Shown here piece by piece: positions 6,793-14,032 of a stretch of 14,032 bases of DNA; the stretch's first letter is position 1, and the number at the start of each line of letters is the position of its first letter. Source of the stretch: CAYNTS01 sp964400495 (GTDB taxonomy: Bacteria; Fidelibacterota; Marinisomatia; SCGC-AAA003-L08; D37C17). The position numbers and the translations under genes are program-made. The DNA lies in assembly GCA_964400495.1 (NCBI GenBank), contig CAYNTS010000056.1, positions 1 to 14,032 of the forward strand. Reading direction: 5' to 3'. The notes under the pieces were generated by a model, which had not been told where the DNA came from, did no database searches, and saw only the letters and a list, made by a program, of their open reading frames with translations.

Positions 6793-8048
6793 GTCTTTTT
6801 CTCTTTTTTTCTGGCAGCAGGAAATAGAACATTATTTAAAATAAGGCGGTATCCCGGAGAATTTCTGTGAAGTGATAAATCTGTCTTGGGGTCACCCACA
6901 AAATGCCTATAATCTTCTGGGTCATGACCACCCAAAAAAGTAAACGTACCTCTGCCGACATTTCCATGAATATATTTTACTTGATTGCTATTTGGGTCAT
7001 TTCCCATTATAAGCACATGTTTTTTGAGAAATCGCCTATCAAATCCGGTAGTTTGTCCCATAAAACCATTAATGGTTGATACGTGGTTTTGTGTTAACAT
7101 AGTTGGAACAGGATCCCATTTTGCAGAAAATTCGAACAAAGAAAAATAATCTGCTTCAGCACCACGTGTAACTGGCATGTGACTAGGGGGAACATCAATT
7201 GTTGAATATTCATACACCATTGGATTTGTATAAAGTGAGTAGTTTTCAAATGCTATTGAGTTAGCAAAATTTATTTTTCTCTCATAATGTGGGTCAATAG
7301 GTGTTCCATCTAACAATTTATGTGCAATATCTGTTTGGAGTGTTGCCAATGCAATATCAAATGAATCTGTTGCTGAACACATTGCAAACATAAATCCACC
7401 CTCATTAATGTACTCTTTGATTGCAAATGCAACAGCTTTTTTTAACTGATGAACAGTTGAAAACCCATGTTTATGTGCAGTTGCTTGAAAATCACTTTCC
7501 ATTTGTTTATACCATTGTGCATTATGATAACTTTTATAAAATTTACCATATTGCCCTGTAAAATCCTCATGGTGTAGATGAAGCCAATCATATTCTTCCA
7601 ATTTTCCATTTAATACTTCATCATCAAATACAACGTCATACTTTATCTCAGCATAAGCAAGAGCAAGGGTTACAGCGTCATCCCAAGGTTGATTGCCTGG
7701 AGGTGAATACACTGCAATTTTGGGCTCTGTTTCAAGTAGCACCATATCCATATTATTAGCTTCAAGAGTTGCTAAAATTTGTCCAACTGTTGAAGCATTT
7801 ATGGGTTCACAAGTTACCCCTCGTAGTTGACAATCTTGCTCAATATAGGGTAAATGATCAACCATGAATGAACCACCACGGTAGTTTAATAACCAATCAA
7901 CATTTGTTTTTTTAGTAAGTGCATGAAAGGCAACTCCGTATGCTTTCAAATGATCGGTCTGTGCTTGGTCCATAGGGATTAATAATTTTTGAGCAGGCAA
8001 AATTACAGGCAACAATATTGTAGTTAGAATTAGAATCCAATTTTTCAT
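6789..8048 (-). CDS. Exported GATase-like protein (family often mislabelled 'asparagine synthetase B')
   Basis: This 419-aa protein begins with a clear signal peptide (MKNWILILTTILLPVILPAQ), so the mature form is periplasmic or secreted. LLIPMDQAQTDHLKAYG follows directly, a hallmark of a conserved FCB-group family whose database name is commonly asparagine synthetase B. Nothing supports that activity: there is no N-terminal catalytic Cys of class II amidotransferases and no synthetase ATP-pyrophosphatase motif. It instead shows a class I GATase-like pattern: LHLHHEDF (156-163), GGFMFAMCSATDSFDIA with Cys224 at a possible nucleophile elbow (217-233), and GRGTFTFLGGHDPEDYRH near the end (366-382). 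A catalytic triad is unproven. It is the last gene of the minus operon, starting 1 nt after the TPR gene stop. The ATG at 8048 gives the signal peptide directly. Confidence 0.85.
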   Translation of the reverse strand: MKNWILILTTILLPVILPAQKLLIPMDQAQTDHLKAYGVAFHALTKKTNVDWLLNYRGGSFMVDHLPYIEQDCQLRGVTCEPINASTVGQILATLEANNMDMVLLETEPKIAVYSPPGNQPWDDAVTLALAYAEIKYDVVFDDEVLNGKLEEYDWLHLHHEDFTGQYGKFYKSYHNAQWYKQMESDFQATAHKHGFSTVHQLKKAVAFAIKEYINEGGFMFAMCSATDSFDIALATLQTDIAHKLLDGTPIDPHYERKINFANSIAFENYSLYTNPMVYEYSTIDVPPSHMPVTRGAEADYFSLFEFSAKWDPVPTMLTQNHVSTINGFMGQTTGFDRRFLKKHVLIMGNDPNSNQVKYIHGNVGRGTFTFLGGHDPEDYRHFVGDPKTDLSLHRNSPGYRLILNNVLFPAARKKEKKT

Positions 8049-8049
8049 A

Positions 8050-9936
8050 TTAACTCGCTAACTCCCTTAATCGTAAACGGATAGTATCATAATATATGCT
8101 GTTGGGAAATGTTTCCAAGAAACTCAAATATATGTCAATTGCAGTACTCACATTGTTCATTATATAATCTTGTATCTCAGCTTCTAAAATTTCAGCCATT
8201 TCTGTGTAAATAGATGTTCCATTAATTTTTGAAACAACAGCTAATGACTCCTCCACTTTACCCTGTTTCATAAGGAGCAAGGATAATTGATATTGAATCA
8301 TTTCATTTACAATATTATTGGGTGTGTTCTCAATTTCTTCCAAAATATCTATTGATTCAGTTCGTTTGTTCTGCATGATTTTGAGTTGACTTTCAGCAAA
8401 TTTGTCAAATTCATTTGGGTTATCTTTAAACACCAAAACGGTACTGTAGAGTCCTAGAATATCATTGAATAATGGATGCATTTTATCTGCTCCCTTTAAT
8501 AAATAAACAAGTGATGTATCCAATCCGAGATTATCCCCTTGATAAAAAAGAACTTGGTTTTGTTTCATTTGAAGATATGTTTTAGAGTTATCATCAGTAA
8601 ATAAGGTGGATTTTGTATTGAGCACTTTCATTGCTTGTTCTAAATCACCCTTGGCAATATATACATCTGCAAGACGAAAAACAGCATTTTGACGTAGTTC
8701 TTTTTTATGTTGCGATGCCAATACATCCGAAAATAATTGTAATGCACCATCTAAATCGCCAAGAGCTTTGAAACGAATATCTGCTAGTCGGAATGCTGCT
8801 TGTGGGTTGCGATTTGATAATAATAGAGAGTCATAAATTGCAATTGCTTTTTGGATAGACCCCATTTGATTTGTTTGCATCTTAATGAATGGAGATTGAA
8901 AGAAAATATTCTGTTTAAACATTCCTGAGATGGGTAATACTGACGATTCATTAATTGTTCTATTTTCAAACACATTTGCAATTTCAAAAATAGCAGATTC
9001 CAATATATTTCTATCGGACTCTGAATCTAAAATTGCAGAAAATACTTCTTCTGCCAAATCGAACTGTTTTACAAGTGCAAGTTCTCGCCCAAACTCAAGG
9101 AATGTGTTAGGTGGTGAGTTGCTTTTTAAAAGTGCAATATAAGACTCTCGATAGTTTTTTTCTCTAAATTCTAGATATGAAAGTGCAATATTAGATTCAT
9201 TAATCTGGGATAAAATTAGATGTTTCCGAATTTTATTATTTACTTCAGGTACATTTGGGAAAAGCATGATTCTATCAGCAATAATCTCTGCATGATTGGG
9301 ATGGTTCTCTAAATATAACAAAAGCTCAACAATAGCATTTTCGTACGACATTCGAGATGTAAAATACATCCCCATTTCCATTGCGTAAAAATCTACATTT
9401 TTGGATTGTTGCCGGATATTTCTGATTGCCACATAGGCATCATCAATAAATCCATTATTAATTACAATGGTGATAATTTTCTTTAAAATTTTATCATCAT
9501 TTATAAATTTATTGCTTAACTCTGTAAGTTGGGGTTTCCATTTATCTTCTTTTTCAGCTAAAATATAGATTTCAAGTAATTCAATTTGACTTTCTACATC
9601 TTGTTTTCTTGCAACTGCAAAATTATGTCCTAATTGAATTAATTTATCCCAATTATTTTGACTTTTTAACAAATTTTTAAGTGGTCGATAGAAATCTATA
9701 ACACCCGGTGTGGTTGTATTTAAATCCCAATAAATTAAAAGGGCTTCATCATACAGTCCTGCTTTTTCAAGCGACATTGCTTGGGTTAATTTTTTACGGG
9801 ATTCTTCATCAACTGATTGCAATAATCTTGATTTTTGCTTTATATCTTCTAATGCATTTCGGGAAATTCCTTGATGCTGAGTCAAAACTAGTGAACATAA
9901 AATAAATATGAATATAAATCTATTCATTGGTTTCAC
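8050..9936 (-). CDS. Exported TPR-type repeat protein
   Basis: This is a protein of up to 628 aa with an N-terminal hydrophobic signal (FIFIFILCSLVL) and an otherwise helical, repeat-rich body. TPR-like helices are clearest at about 49-78 (AGLYDEALLIYWDL) and 362-440 (AAFRLADIRFKALGDLDGALQLF, then VFRLADVYIAKGDLEQAMKVL); the middle has degenerate helical repeats (DDAYVAIRNI, YENAIVELLLYLENHP). Cys13 is in the hydrophobic core without a lipobox, so it is not an obvious lipoprotein. The likely role is protein-protein scaffolding in the periplasm. The start is uncertain: GTG 9936 overlaps the upstream gene by 17 nt, and the in-frame ATG at 9927 (MNRFIFIF) overlaps by 8 nt and gives an equally good signal peptide. 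It is third in a four-gene operon. Confidence 0.88.
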   Translation of the reverse strand: MKPMNRFIFIFILCSLVLTQHQGISRNALEDIKQKSRLLQSVDEESRKKLTQAMSLEKAGLYDEALLIYWDLNTTTPGVIDFYRPLKNLLKSQNNWDKLIQLGHNFAVARKQDVESQIELLEIYILAEKEDKWKPQLTELSNKFINDDKILKKIITIVINNGFIDDAYVAIRNIRQQSKNVDFYAMEMGMYFTSRMSYENAIVELLLYLENHPNHAEIIADRIMLFPNVPEVNNKIRKHLILSQINESNIALSYLEFREKNYRESYIALLKSNSPPNTFLEFGRELALVKQFDLAEEVFSAILDSESDRNILESAIFEIANVFENRTINESSVLPISGMFKQNIFFQSPFIKMQTNQMGSIQKAIAIYDSLLLSNRNPQAAFRLADIRFKALGDLDGALQLFSDVLASQHKKELRQNAVFRLADVYIAKGDLEQAMKVLNTKSTLFTDDNSKTYLQMKQNQVLFYQGDNLGLDTSLVYLLKGADKMHPLFNDILGLYSTVLVFKDNPNEFDKFAESQLKIMQNKRTESIDILEEIENTPNNIVNEMIQYQLSLLLMKQGKVEESLAVVSKINGTSIYTEMAEILEAEIQDYIMNNVSTAIDIYLSFLETFPNSIYYDTIRLRLRELAS

Positions 9937-12900
9937 TCTGTTTTTGTAAATCTCTAAAATAGGTTTTCATCATTTCTTGGTATTCACGTGAATGCCCTTC
10001 TTGTAATGCAGATTCCATTGCTTTAATATACAGCAGATTTCTATCACCCATATTTTCTGGCAAACCTGTAGGTCCTACATATTCAAATTCTTCGCCGGTG
10101 TGGCTCTTTCTTTTTTCAGAAAAGTCACGCTGTTTCATGGATTTTTGGCTATCCAGCATTCGAGATAAAATTCGTTCTTGGCGTTCTATAGTTTCTCTAG
10201 TAATTTGTTTTCGTCGAAAATCTTCAATAACATCTTCCATTTCTTCATTTGCTTGAGCCATACCACCCGTTTCTTCTCCGGGCATATCTCCCAGTAATTC
10301 TTCTAGCTTTTCTTGCAAACCTTCTTGTTGCTGTTGGAGCTGTTCCATCATTTGCTGTTGTGCCATCATTCCCATTTGACCGAGTTGCATTGTACCCTGA
10401 TTAATCCCTTGTTGTTGTTCAGACATTTCAGATAATGCCTCCATATATTGTTCAAAACCAGATGCAGATTGGCTGGATTGCATTTCACTCATTGCAGATA
10501 GTAGTAAATATGCTGTTTCATTGAATCCACTCAACACTTTTTTCTGCTCACTTCGAGCAGTTCCAACCCGTTTTTGTTCTAGGTTGGAAATGCTTTTATT
10601 CATGGCTAACTGAGTTTTTCCAAGTGCCCTGTTAATAGGAGGTGTAATATAGAAAGTTTTCCGTGATAAGATTAGAATTTGCTTTAATAACTGGTCTGCA
10701 CTTCGTTTTATATCATGTTGACGTGTTGCTGTTTCTGCTAATCGTGGACTACTTGACCGAAGCCCTTTTGAGAAAGCAATGAGTGATTCTTGTTTTTCAG
10801 AAATGGATAAAATATTTACAATTACAGCCATAAATTCATTCATCATTTCTTCAATCGCTTGATTTTGAAACTGTTCTTGAGCTTCTTGCATTTTTTCCAA
10901 CATTTCTTGTAAATTTTCACTGGATTGTTGCCCAGATTGTTCAGCCCCTTGTTGGTTGTTCTTTTGCATTTCTTTTCGAGTTTGCTCTAACTTTTCAGCA
11001 GTTTCTTTTGTGAGTTCACTTTCTGCTAATTGTTCTAATTGTTCCGATGCTTGTTCTGAAATATCCTCAATAGCTTCAGATGCATCATCCATTAAATCTT
11101 CAACATGCTTGAAACGTTCTTCTTGTCGTCGTTCTCGAGATGCTAAATTCGATAAATCTTCTTCGGATTTCATCTCTTCCATAATTTGATTTTGCTCGTT
11201 CACCATTTCTTCCATCTGTTTCACAAGCTCATCCATTTTTTGCTCTGCCATTGCCATTTCAAACATTTCGATGAATCGATCTAATTGTTCTTCAAATTCA
11301 CTCAAATCGTATTCAAAATTTTGCAAGGCATCTAACATTTTTTGTGGATCCATTTCACTCATTGCTTCTTGCATTTTTTCCAATGCTTCCATGAGTTCAG
11401 GTGTCATCATTTGATCCATTAATTCTTGAAATTTATCAAATTTTTCCATGAGTTGGTCATCAACCAAATTATTTTTTTCTGCTTGCTCCTGAAGTTGCTC
11501 CATTGCATTTTGGATTTGCTCAACTTGATTGAAAATTTCTTCCATTTTTTCAACCGTTTCTTCTACTTTTTGCTGTTGTTCCCAATCCATTTCATCCGAT
11601 TTTAATAAATCAAGTTCAAGTTCTTCAACAAGCTCCTGTACATCTTCAATTGACATCTCAATTTCTTCGGTGTACTCATCAATTTCATCTTCATGAGTTT
11701 CCATGCGTTCAAACAAATCTTCGAGAGATGGAAATCTACCAATAAATTCAGATGACTGAGTGACTGATGGACCGGATAAAGTATTGTTATCAGCAATATT
11801 TACCCAAAAATGGATTTCATCTCCAATGGCTAATCGTAAATTGTCAATATCCCAAAAATATAAAATTTGTTGCGAACGAACATTGGTTAGAATATCTGGA
11901 ATTTCCTGTGAAAATATTGTTGAATCCTGCTGAATATAATCTGGAGCAATAATTGTATAGTCGAGCCATGTCCGAGAAAATCCAAAATCATCACTGGTTT
12001 GTGCGGACAGTTCAATAGTATTTGATTCATCTAATTCAAAATCTTGTTTTGGTGATTGAATAATCAAATCTGGTGGATAATCTTGTATTGTTGAAACTCG
12101 ATAATGGGGAGGATGTAAGTTTGCCACACTATTTTCATCGATGCAATAAATAGCCATGGTCAAATCTTCATTAACTCCGAATGTACCTGTAATTTCATGC
12201 CCTTTTGTATTTAGATTTATTCGAGTTGAATCAGATACTAACCAAGCCAAATCCAATGGTTTTGTGGAAGTAGCTTTAATTTGAAGTCGGCTCCCCTTCA
12301 GCAAAGAAATATCCGAGTTAACTCCCTTGATAATTTTAGTATCTTCACCAGTATATTGAGGGGGAATTATAGTAAACTGCACATCTTTAACTACAGGTCT
12401 ATCAGTTACAAAAATGGTATCTTTTTTGGATGTAATTTTATCCCAGGCAGAAAACCAAGAGTTTGATTTAACTTCTGCCCATACTTCAATATCCGTTCGA
12501 ATGGAATTAAATCGATGCCTATATACCTCTCCATTATTGTGAGAGATGGTTTGTTGAACTCCATTTTTACTTTCCCAATAAATGTGGAGTGAATCGGGCA
12601 AATCACCTATTCCGGCAATTGCAACTGAAACGGTATCACCCCCTAAAATTTGTTGGTTTCCAGAAATTGAAGTAAGGGTGAATGGAAGAGGCACAGGAAA
12701 ATCTGTGTTATGATGGATGATTCTATTAAACGCTGGAAATGTAAATTTACCAAACCCAAGAAATACAATAAGGGTAATTATGGAAACATAAATTGCAGTT
12801 TGTTTGAAGGATTTTGATGCAGTATCAACTAAAGATTGGATATCAATTTTGGATAATTGTTGACCAATTTTTGCAATGGCTTCCTGAGCTAAGTCAGCAC

Positions 12901-13261
12901 CTCTTTCATTTTCTGAAACAGATTCTAATTGATGTGCGTTAAGGAGTCTATCTGCAATTTTTGGGTCTTTTTCACCACATATTTTTGCCAATTCAGCATC
13001 GTTACTATTTTGCAACCACCCTTTAAAATGAATCATCCAACGAAGAAAAAGATAACTAAGGACTACAAAAAAGGAAACTAAAACCAACAAGAAAAGTCGT
13101 TGCCGAGTGAAATTTGAAAAATAATATATGGCTTCAATGGACGTAATAAATCCAAGTATCACCAATAAAACAGGTCCCCAAGTTATTGCACCTATTTTTG
13201 CATTTGCAATGGACTGTGTACGTCTAAAATTATGTAAAAATTGTTGAATTGGATTAGGCAT
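9920..13261 (-). CDS. DUF4175-like membrane-anchored coiled-coil protein
   Basis: This 1113-aa inner-membrane protein has TM helices at about 24-48 and 56-78, a short cytoplasmic loop, and a third TM at 154-173. The remaining ~940 residues should be periplasmic. Residues about 190-505 are beta-rich, Ig-like segments (VPLPFTLTSISGNQQILGGD; VQFTIIPPQYTGE; DFGFSRTWLDY). Residues about 511-1040 form a very long Glu/Gln/Met-rich coiled coil. A conserved-looking tail follows: GDRNLLYIKAMESALQEG...REYQEMMKTYFRDLQ (about 1072-1106). This architecture matches proteins annotated DUF4175 in Bacteroidota-like genomes. ATG 13261 follows the DUF4159 stop by 1 nt, and the 3' end overlaps the TPR gene, so translational coupling is likely. 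Family assignment rests on layout, not a profile search. Function is unknown; an envelope scaffold is a reasonable inference. Confidence 0.85.
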   Translation of the reverse strand: MPNPIQQFLHNFRRTQSIANAKIGAITWGPVLLVILGFITSIEAIYYFSNFTRQRLFLLVLVSFFVVLSYLFLRWMIHFKGWLQNSNDAELAKICGEKDPKIADRLLNAHQLESVSENERGADLAQEAIAKIGQQLSKIDIQSLVDTASKSFKQTAIYVSIITLIVFLGFGKFTFPAFNRIIHHNTDFPVPLPFTLTSISGNQQILGGDTVSVAIAGIGDLPDSLHIYWESKNGVQQTISHNNGEVYRHRFNSIRTDIEVWAEVKSNSWFSAWDKITSKKDTIFVTDRPVVKDVQFTIIPPQYTGEDTKIIKGVNSDISLLKGSRLQIKATSTKPLDLAWLVSDSTRINLNTKGHEITGTFGVNEDLTMAIYCIDENSVANLHPPHYRVSTIQDYPPDLIIQSPKQDFELDESNTIELSAQTSDDFGFSRTWLDYTIIAPDYIQQDSTIFSQEIPDILTNVRSQQILYFWDIDNLRLAIGDEIHFWVNIADNNTLSGPSVTQSSEFIGRFPSLEDLFERMETHEDEIDEYTEEIEMSIEDVQELVEELELDLLKSDEMDWEQQQKVEETVEKMEEIFNQVEQIQNAMEQLQEQAEKNNLVDDQLMEKFDKFQELMDQMMTPELMEALEKMQEAMSEMDPQKMLDALQNFEYDLSEFEEQLDRFIEMFEMAMAEQKMDELVKQMEEMVNEQNQIMEEMKSEEDLSNLASRERRQEERFKHVEDLMDDASEAIEDISEQASEQLEQLAESELTKETAEKLEQTRKEMQKNNQQGAEQSGQQSSENLQEMLEKMQEAQEQFQNQAIEEMMNEFMAVIVNILSISEKQESLIAFSKGLRSSSPRLAETATRQHDIKRSADQLLKQILILSRKTFYITPPINRALGKTQLAMNKSISNLEQKRVGTARSEQKKVLSGFNETAYLLLSAMSEMQSSQSASGFEQYMEALSEMSEQQQGINQGTMQLGQMGMMAQQQMMEQLQQQQEGLQEKLEELLGDMPGEETGGMAQANEEMEDVIEDFRRKQITRETIERQERILSRMLDSQKSMKQRDFSEKRKSHTGEEFEYVGPTGLPENMGDRNLLYIKAMESALQEGHSREYQEMMKTYFRDLQKQSETNE

Positions 13262-13262
13262 A

Positions 13263-13928
13263 CTATCGACTTAATGCGGTAATGATAATATTAGTTCCCA
13301 TTTCTAAAGCCGATAGCCGAATATGGGGTGGGTCATTGTGGACACGGACATCTTCCCAGCCATCTCCCAAATCGGACTCAAACGTGTATAGAACGAGAAG
13401 TTTTTCCTCATCAAACAATGCCAATGCTTGTGGTCGTTTTTCATCGTGTTTGTGTACTTTAGGCAATCCATTTGGGAAATCAAACAAGCTATGAAAAATA
13501 TTGTGAGATGGTGGTAATTCTACCCATTCTTTTTCTGGAAAAACCTTTTTCATTTCACGCCGAAAGGATTGATCCATTCCATAATTATCGTCTGCATGAA
13601 GAAAGGCACCGCCCAATAAATGATCACGCAATTGGTTCACCTCTTCATCGTTAAATCGAATATTTCCATGCCCTGTTAAATACAAATATGAACTGGAATA
13701 AAATATATCATCACCTATTTCGGCTCTATTTTCTTTTGGGTTAACAATTATATTGGTATGTTCTGAAACGAACTCCAAGAGATTGGGTAATGAACTAGGG
13801 TCTGCGTACCAATCTCCACCCCCACCATAGTGGATGCGTGTAATACTAAAAGCACCAGCAGGGATACCATCTTGTGCTACAGCTCCTGTAATAAGTAAAA
13901 TAAATACTATAAATTGTCGTTTTATCAC
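13263..13928 (-). CDS. DUF4159 family exported protein
   Basis: This 221-aa protein has a signal peptide (MIKRQFIVFILLITGAVAQ, cleavage about residue 18-19) and a nearly full-length DUF4159 domain. Hallmarks in order: ITRIHYGGGGDWYADPSSL (29-47), YLTGHG (83-88), GGAFLHADDNYGMDQSFRRE (106-125), VFPEKEWVELPPSHNIFH (129-146), NGLPKVHKHD (153-162) and SDLGDGWED (185-193). DUF4159 is usually placed in the GATase1-like fold superfamily; no activity is established. The start codon is GTG at 13928, chosen because it gives the signal peptide directly and lies just after a promoter candidate. It is the first gene of the minus operon, 1 nt from the DUF4175-like gene. In related phyla DUF4159 genes often neighbour MoxR ATPase, DUF58 and BatA-type vWA genes; none is inside this window. 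Confidence 0.93.
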   Translation of the reverse strand: MIKRQFIVFILLITGAVAQDGIPAGAFSITRIHYGGGGDWYADPSSLPNLLEFVSEHTNIIVNPKENRAEIGDDIFYSSSYLYLTGHGNIRFNDEEVNQLRDHLLGGAFLHADDNYGMDQSFRREMKKVFPEKEWVELPPSHNIFHSLFDFPNGLPKVHKHDEKRPQALALFDEEKLLVLYTFESDLGDGWEDVRVHNDPPHIRLSALEMGTNIIITALSR

Positions 13929-13947
13929 GGGTGTGAAAGATACAGAA

Positions 13948-13976
13948 ATTGTAGCACGATTTTAAACTACTTTAAA
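13948..13976 (-). promoter_or_regulatory. Sigma70-like promoter for the DUF4159-DUF4175 operon
   Basis: Read on the minus strand, TTTAAA (13976-13971) is followed after exactly 17 nt by TACAAT (13953-13948). The -10 box matches consensus at 5 of 6 bases and the -35 at 4 of 6. Transcription would begin near 13941, about a dozen bases before the GTG at 13928, leaving a very short leader without a Shine-Dalgarno. A TTTAAA direct repeat overlaps the spacer (13961-13966 on +). The region is AT-rich, so chance matches are possible. Confidence 0.45.
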
Positions 13977-14032
13977 GAATTATTTTTTACATTTTTGGTA
14001 AGAACTAAAATCCTGCAAAAATTGGTTTAACG
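13977..14032. other. Right-edge intergenic sequence, no gene seen
   Basis: The last ~56 bases are AT-rich with no coding frame, hairpin or tRNA that I can identify. They lie upstream of the minus operon; whatever gene comes next is outside the window. Confidence 0.5.

Noticed and set aside
6790..6822. T-rich stretch after the second permease as an intrinsic terminator
   Set aside because: There are T runs but no preceding GC stem; the nearby CGAGT words are direct, not inverted, repeats.
9880..9936. Lipoprotein signal in the TPR protein (Cys13)
   Set aside because: The Cys is preceded by F-I-L with no small residue at -1 and sits in the middle of the hydrophobic segment, so the lipobox is not satisfied.
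10956..11189. 77-aa plus-strand Ser/Cys-rich frame opposite the coiled coil
   Set aside because: It is the antisense of Glu/Gln/Leu codons in the coiled-coil gene, with low complexity and no supporting signal.

Overview
The window is AT-rich, gene-dense bacterial DNA with no RNA genes, mobile elements or CRISPR arrays that I can see. A giant Cys/Asp-rich surface protein ends in a PNPFNP-type C-terminal sorting domain, most start codons lack a clear Shine-Dalgarno sequence, and DUF4159 and DUF4175-like genes sit together. This points to the FCB group. Candidatus Marinimicrobia (SAR406/Fidelibacterota) is my best guess; Ignavibacteria or another Bacteroidota-related lineage is possible. The assignment is inference from protein style, not from a marker gene.

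Layout, left to right. (1) Positions 1-4137 (+): the 3' part of a very large secreted or cell-surface multidomain protein whose reading frame is open from the first base, so its true start lies outside the window. It is a mosaic of a recurring ~110-130 aa module, Cys-rich blocks, two DxDxDG putative calcium sites, a lamin-tail domain and the sorting domain. (2) Positions 4210-6792 (+): a tightly overlapping three-gene ABC exporter (one ATPase and two different six-TM-type permeases) of the COG4586/COG4587/COG3694 kind, substrate unknown. (3) Positions 13928 down to 6789 (-): a four-gene operon with 1-nt gaps or short overlaps. In transcription order it encodes a secreted DUF4159 protein, a 1113-aa DUF4175-like membrane protein with a huge periplasmic coiled coil, an exported TPR-type helical-repeat protein, and an exported GATase-like protein often mislabelled 'asparagine synthetase B'. 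A plausible sigma70-type promoter lies just upstream of the first gene. The two gene sets converge at 6789-6792, where a single palindromic TTAA supplies both stop codons.

How the genes may work together. The three ABC genes almost certainly form one transporter, because they overlap and match a known triplet. The four minus-strand genes are probably co-transcribed and all act in the membrane or periplasm. DUF4159/DUF4175 clusters recur in related phyla, often near MoxR/BatA-type genes, but their biochemical role is not established. This operon is the best candidate in the window for an undescribed system. The two GATase-like exported proteins at its ends, with a membrane-anchored coiled coil and a TPR protein between them, suggest an envelope-assembly or envelope-stress complex, which is inference.
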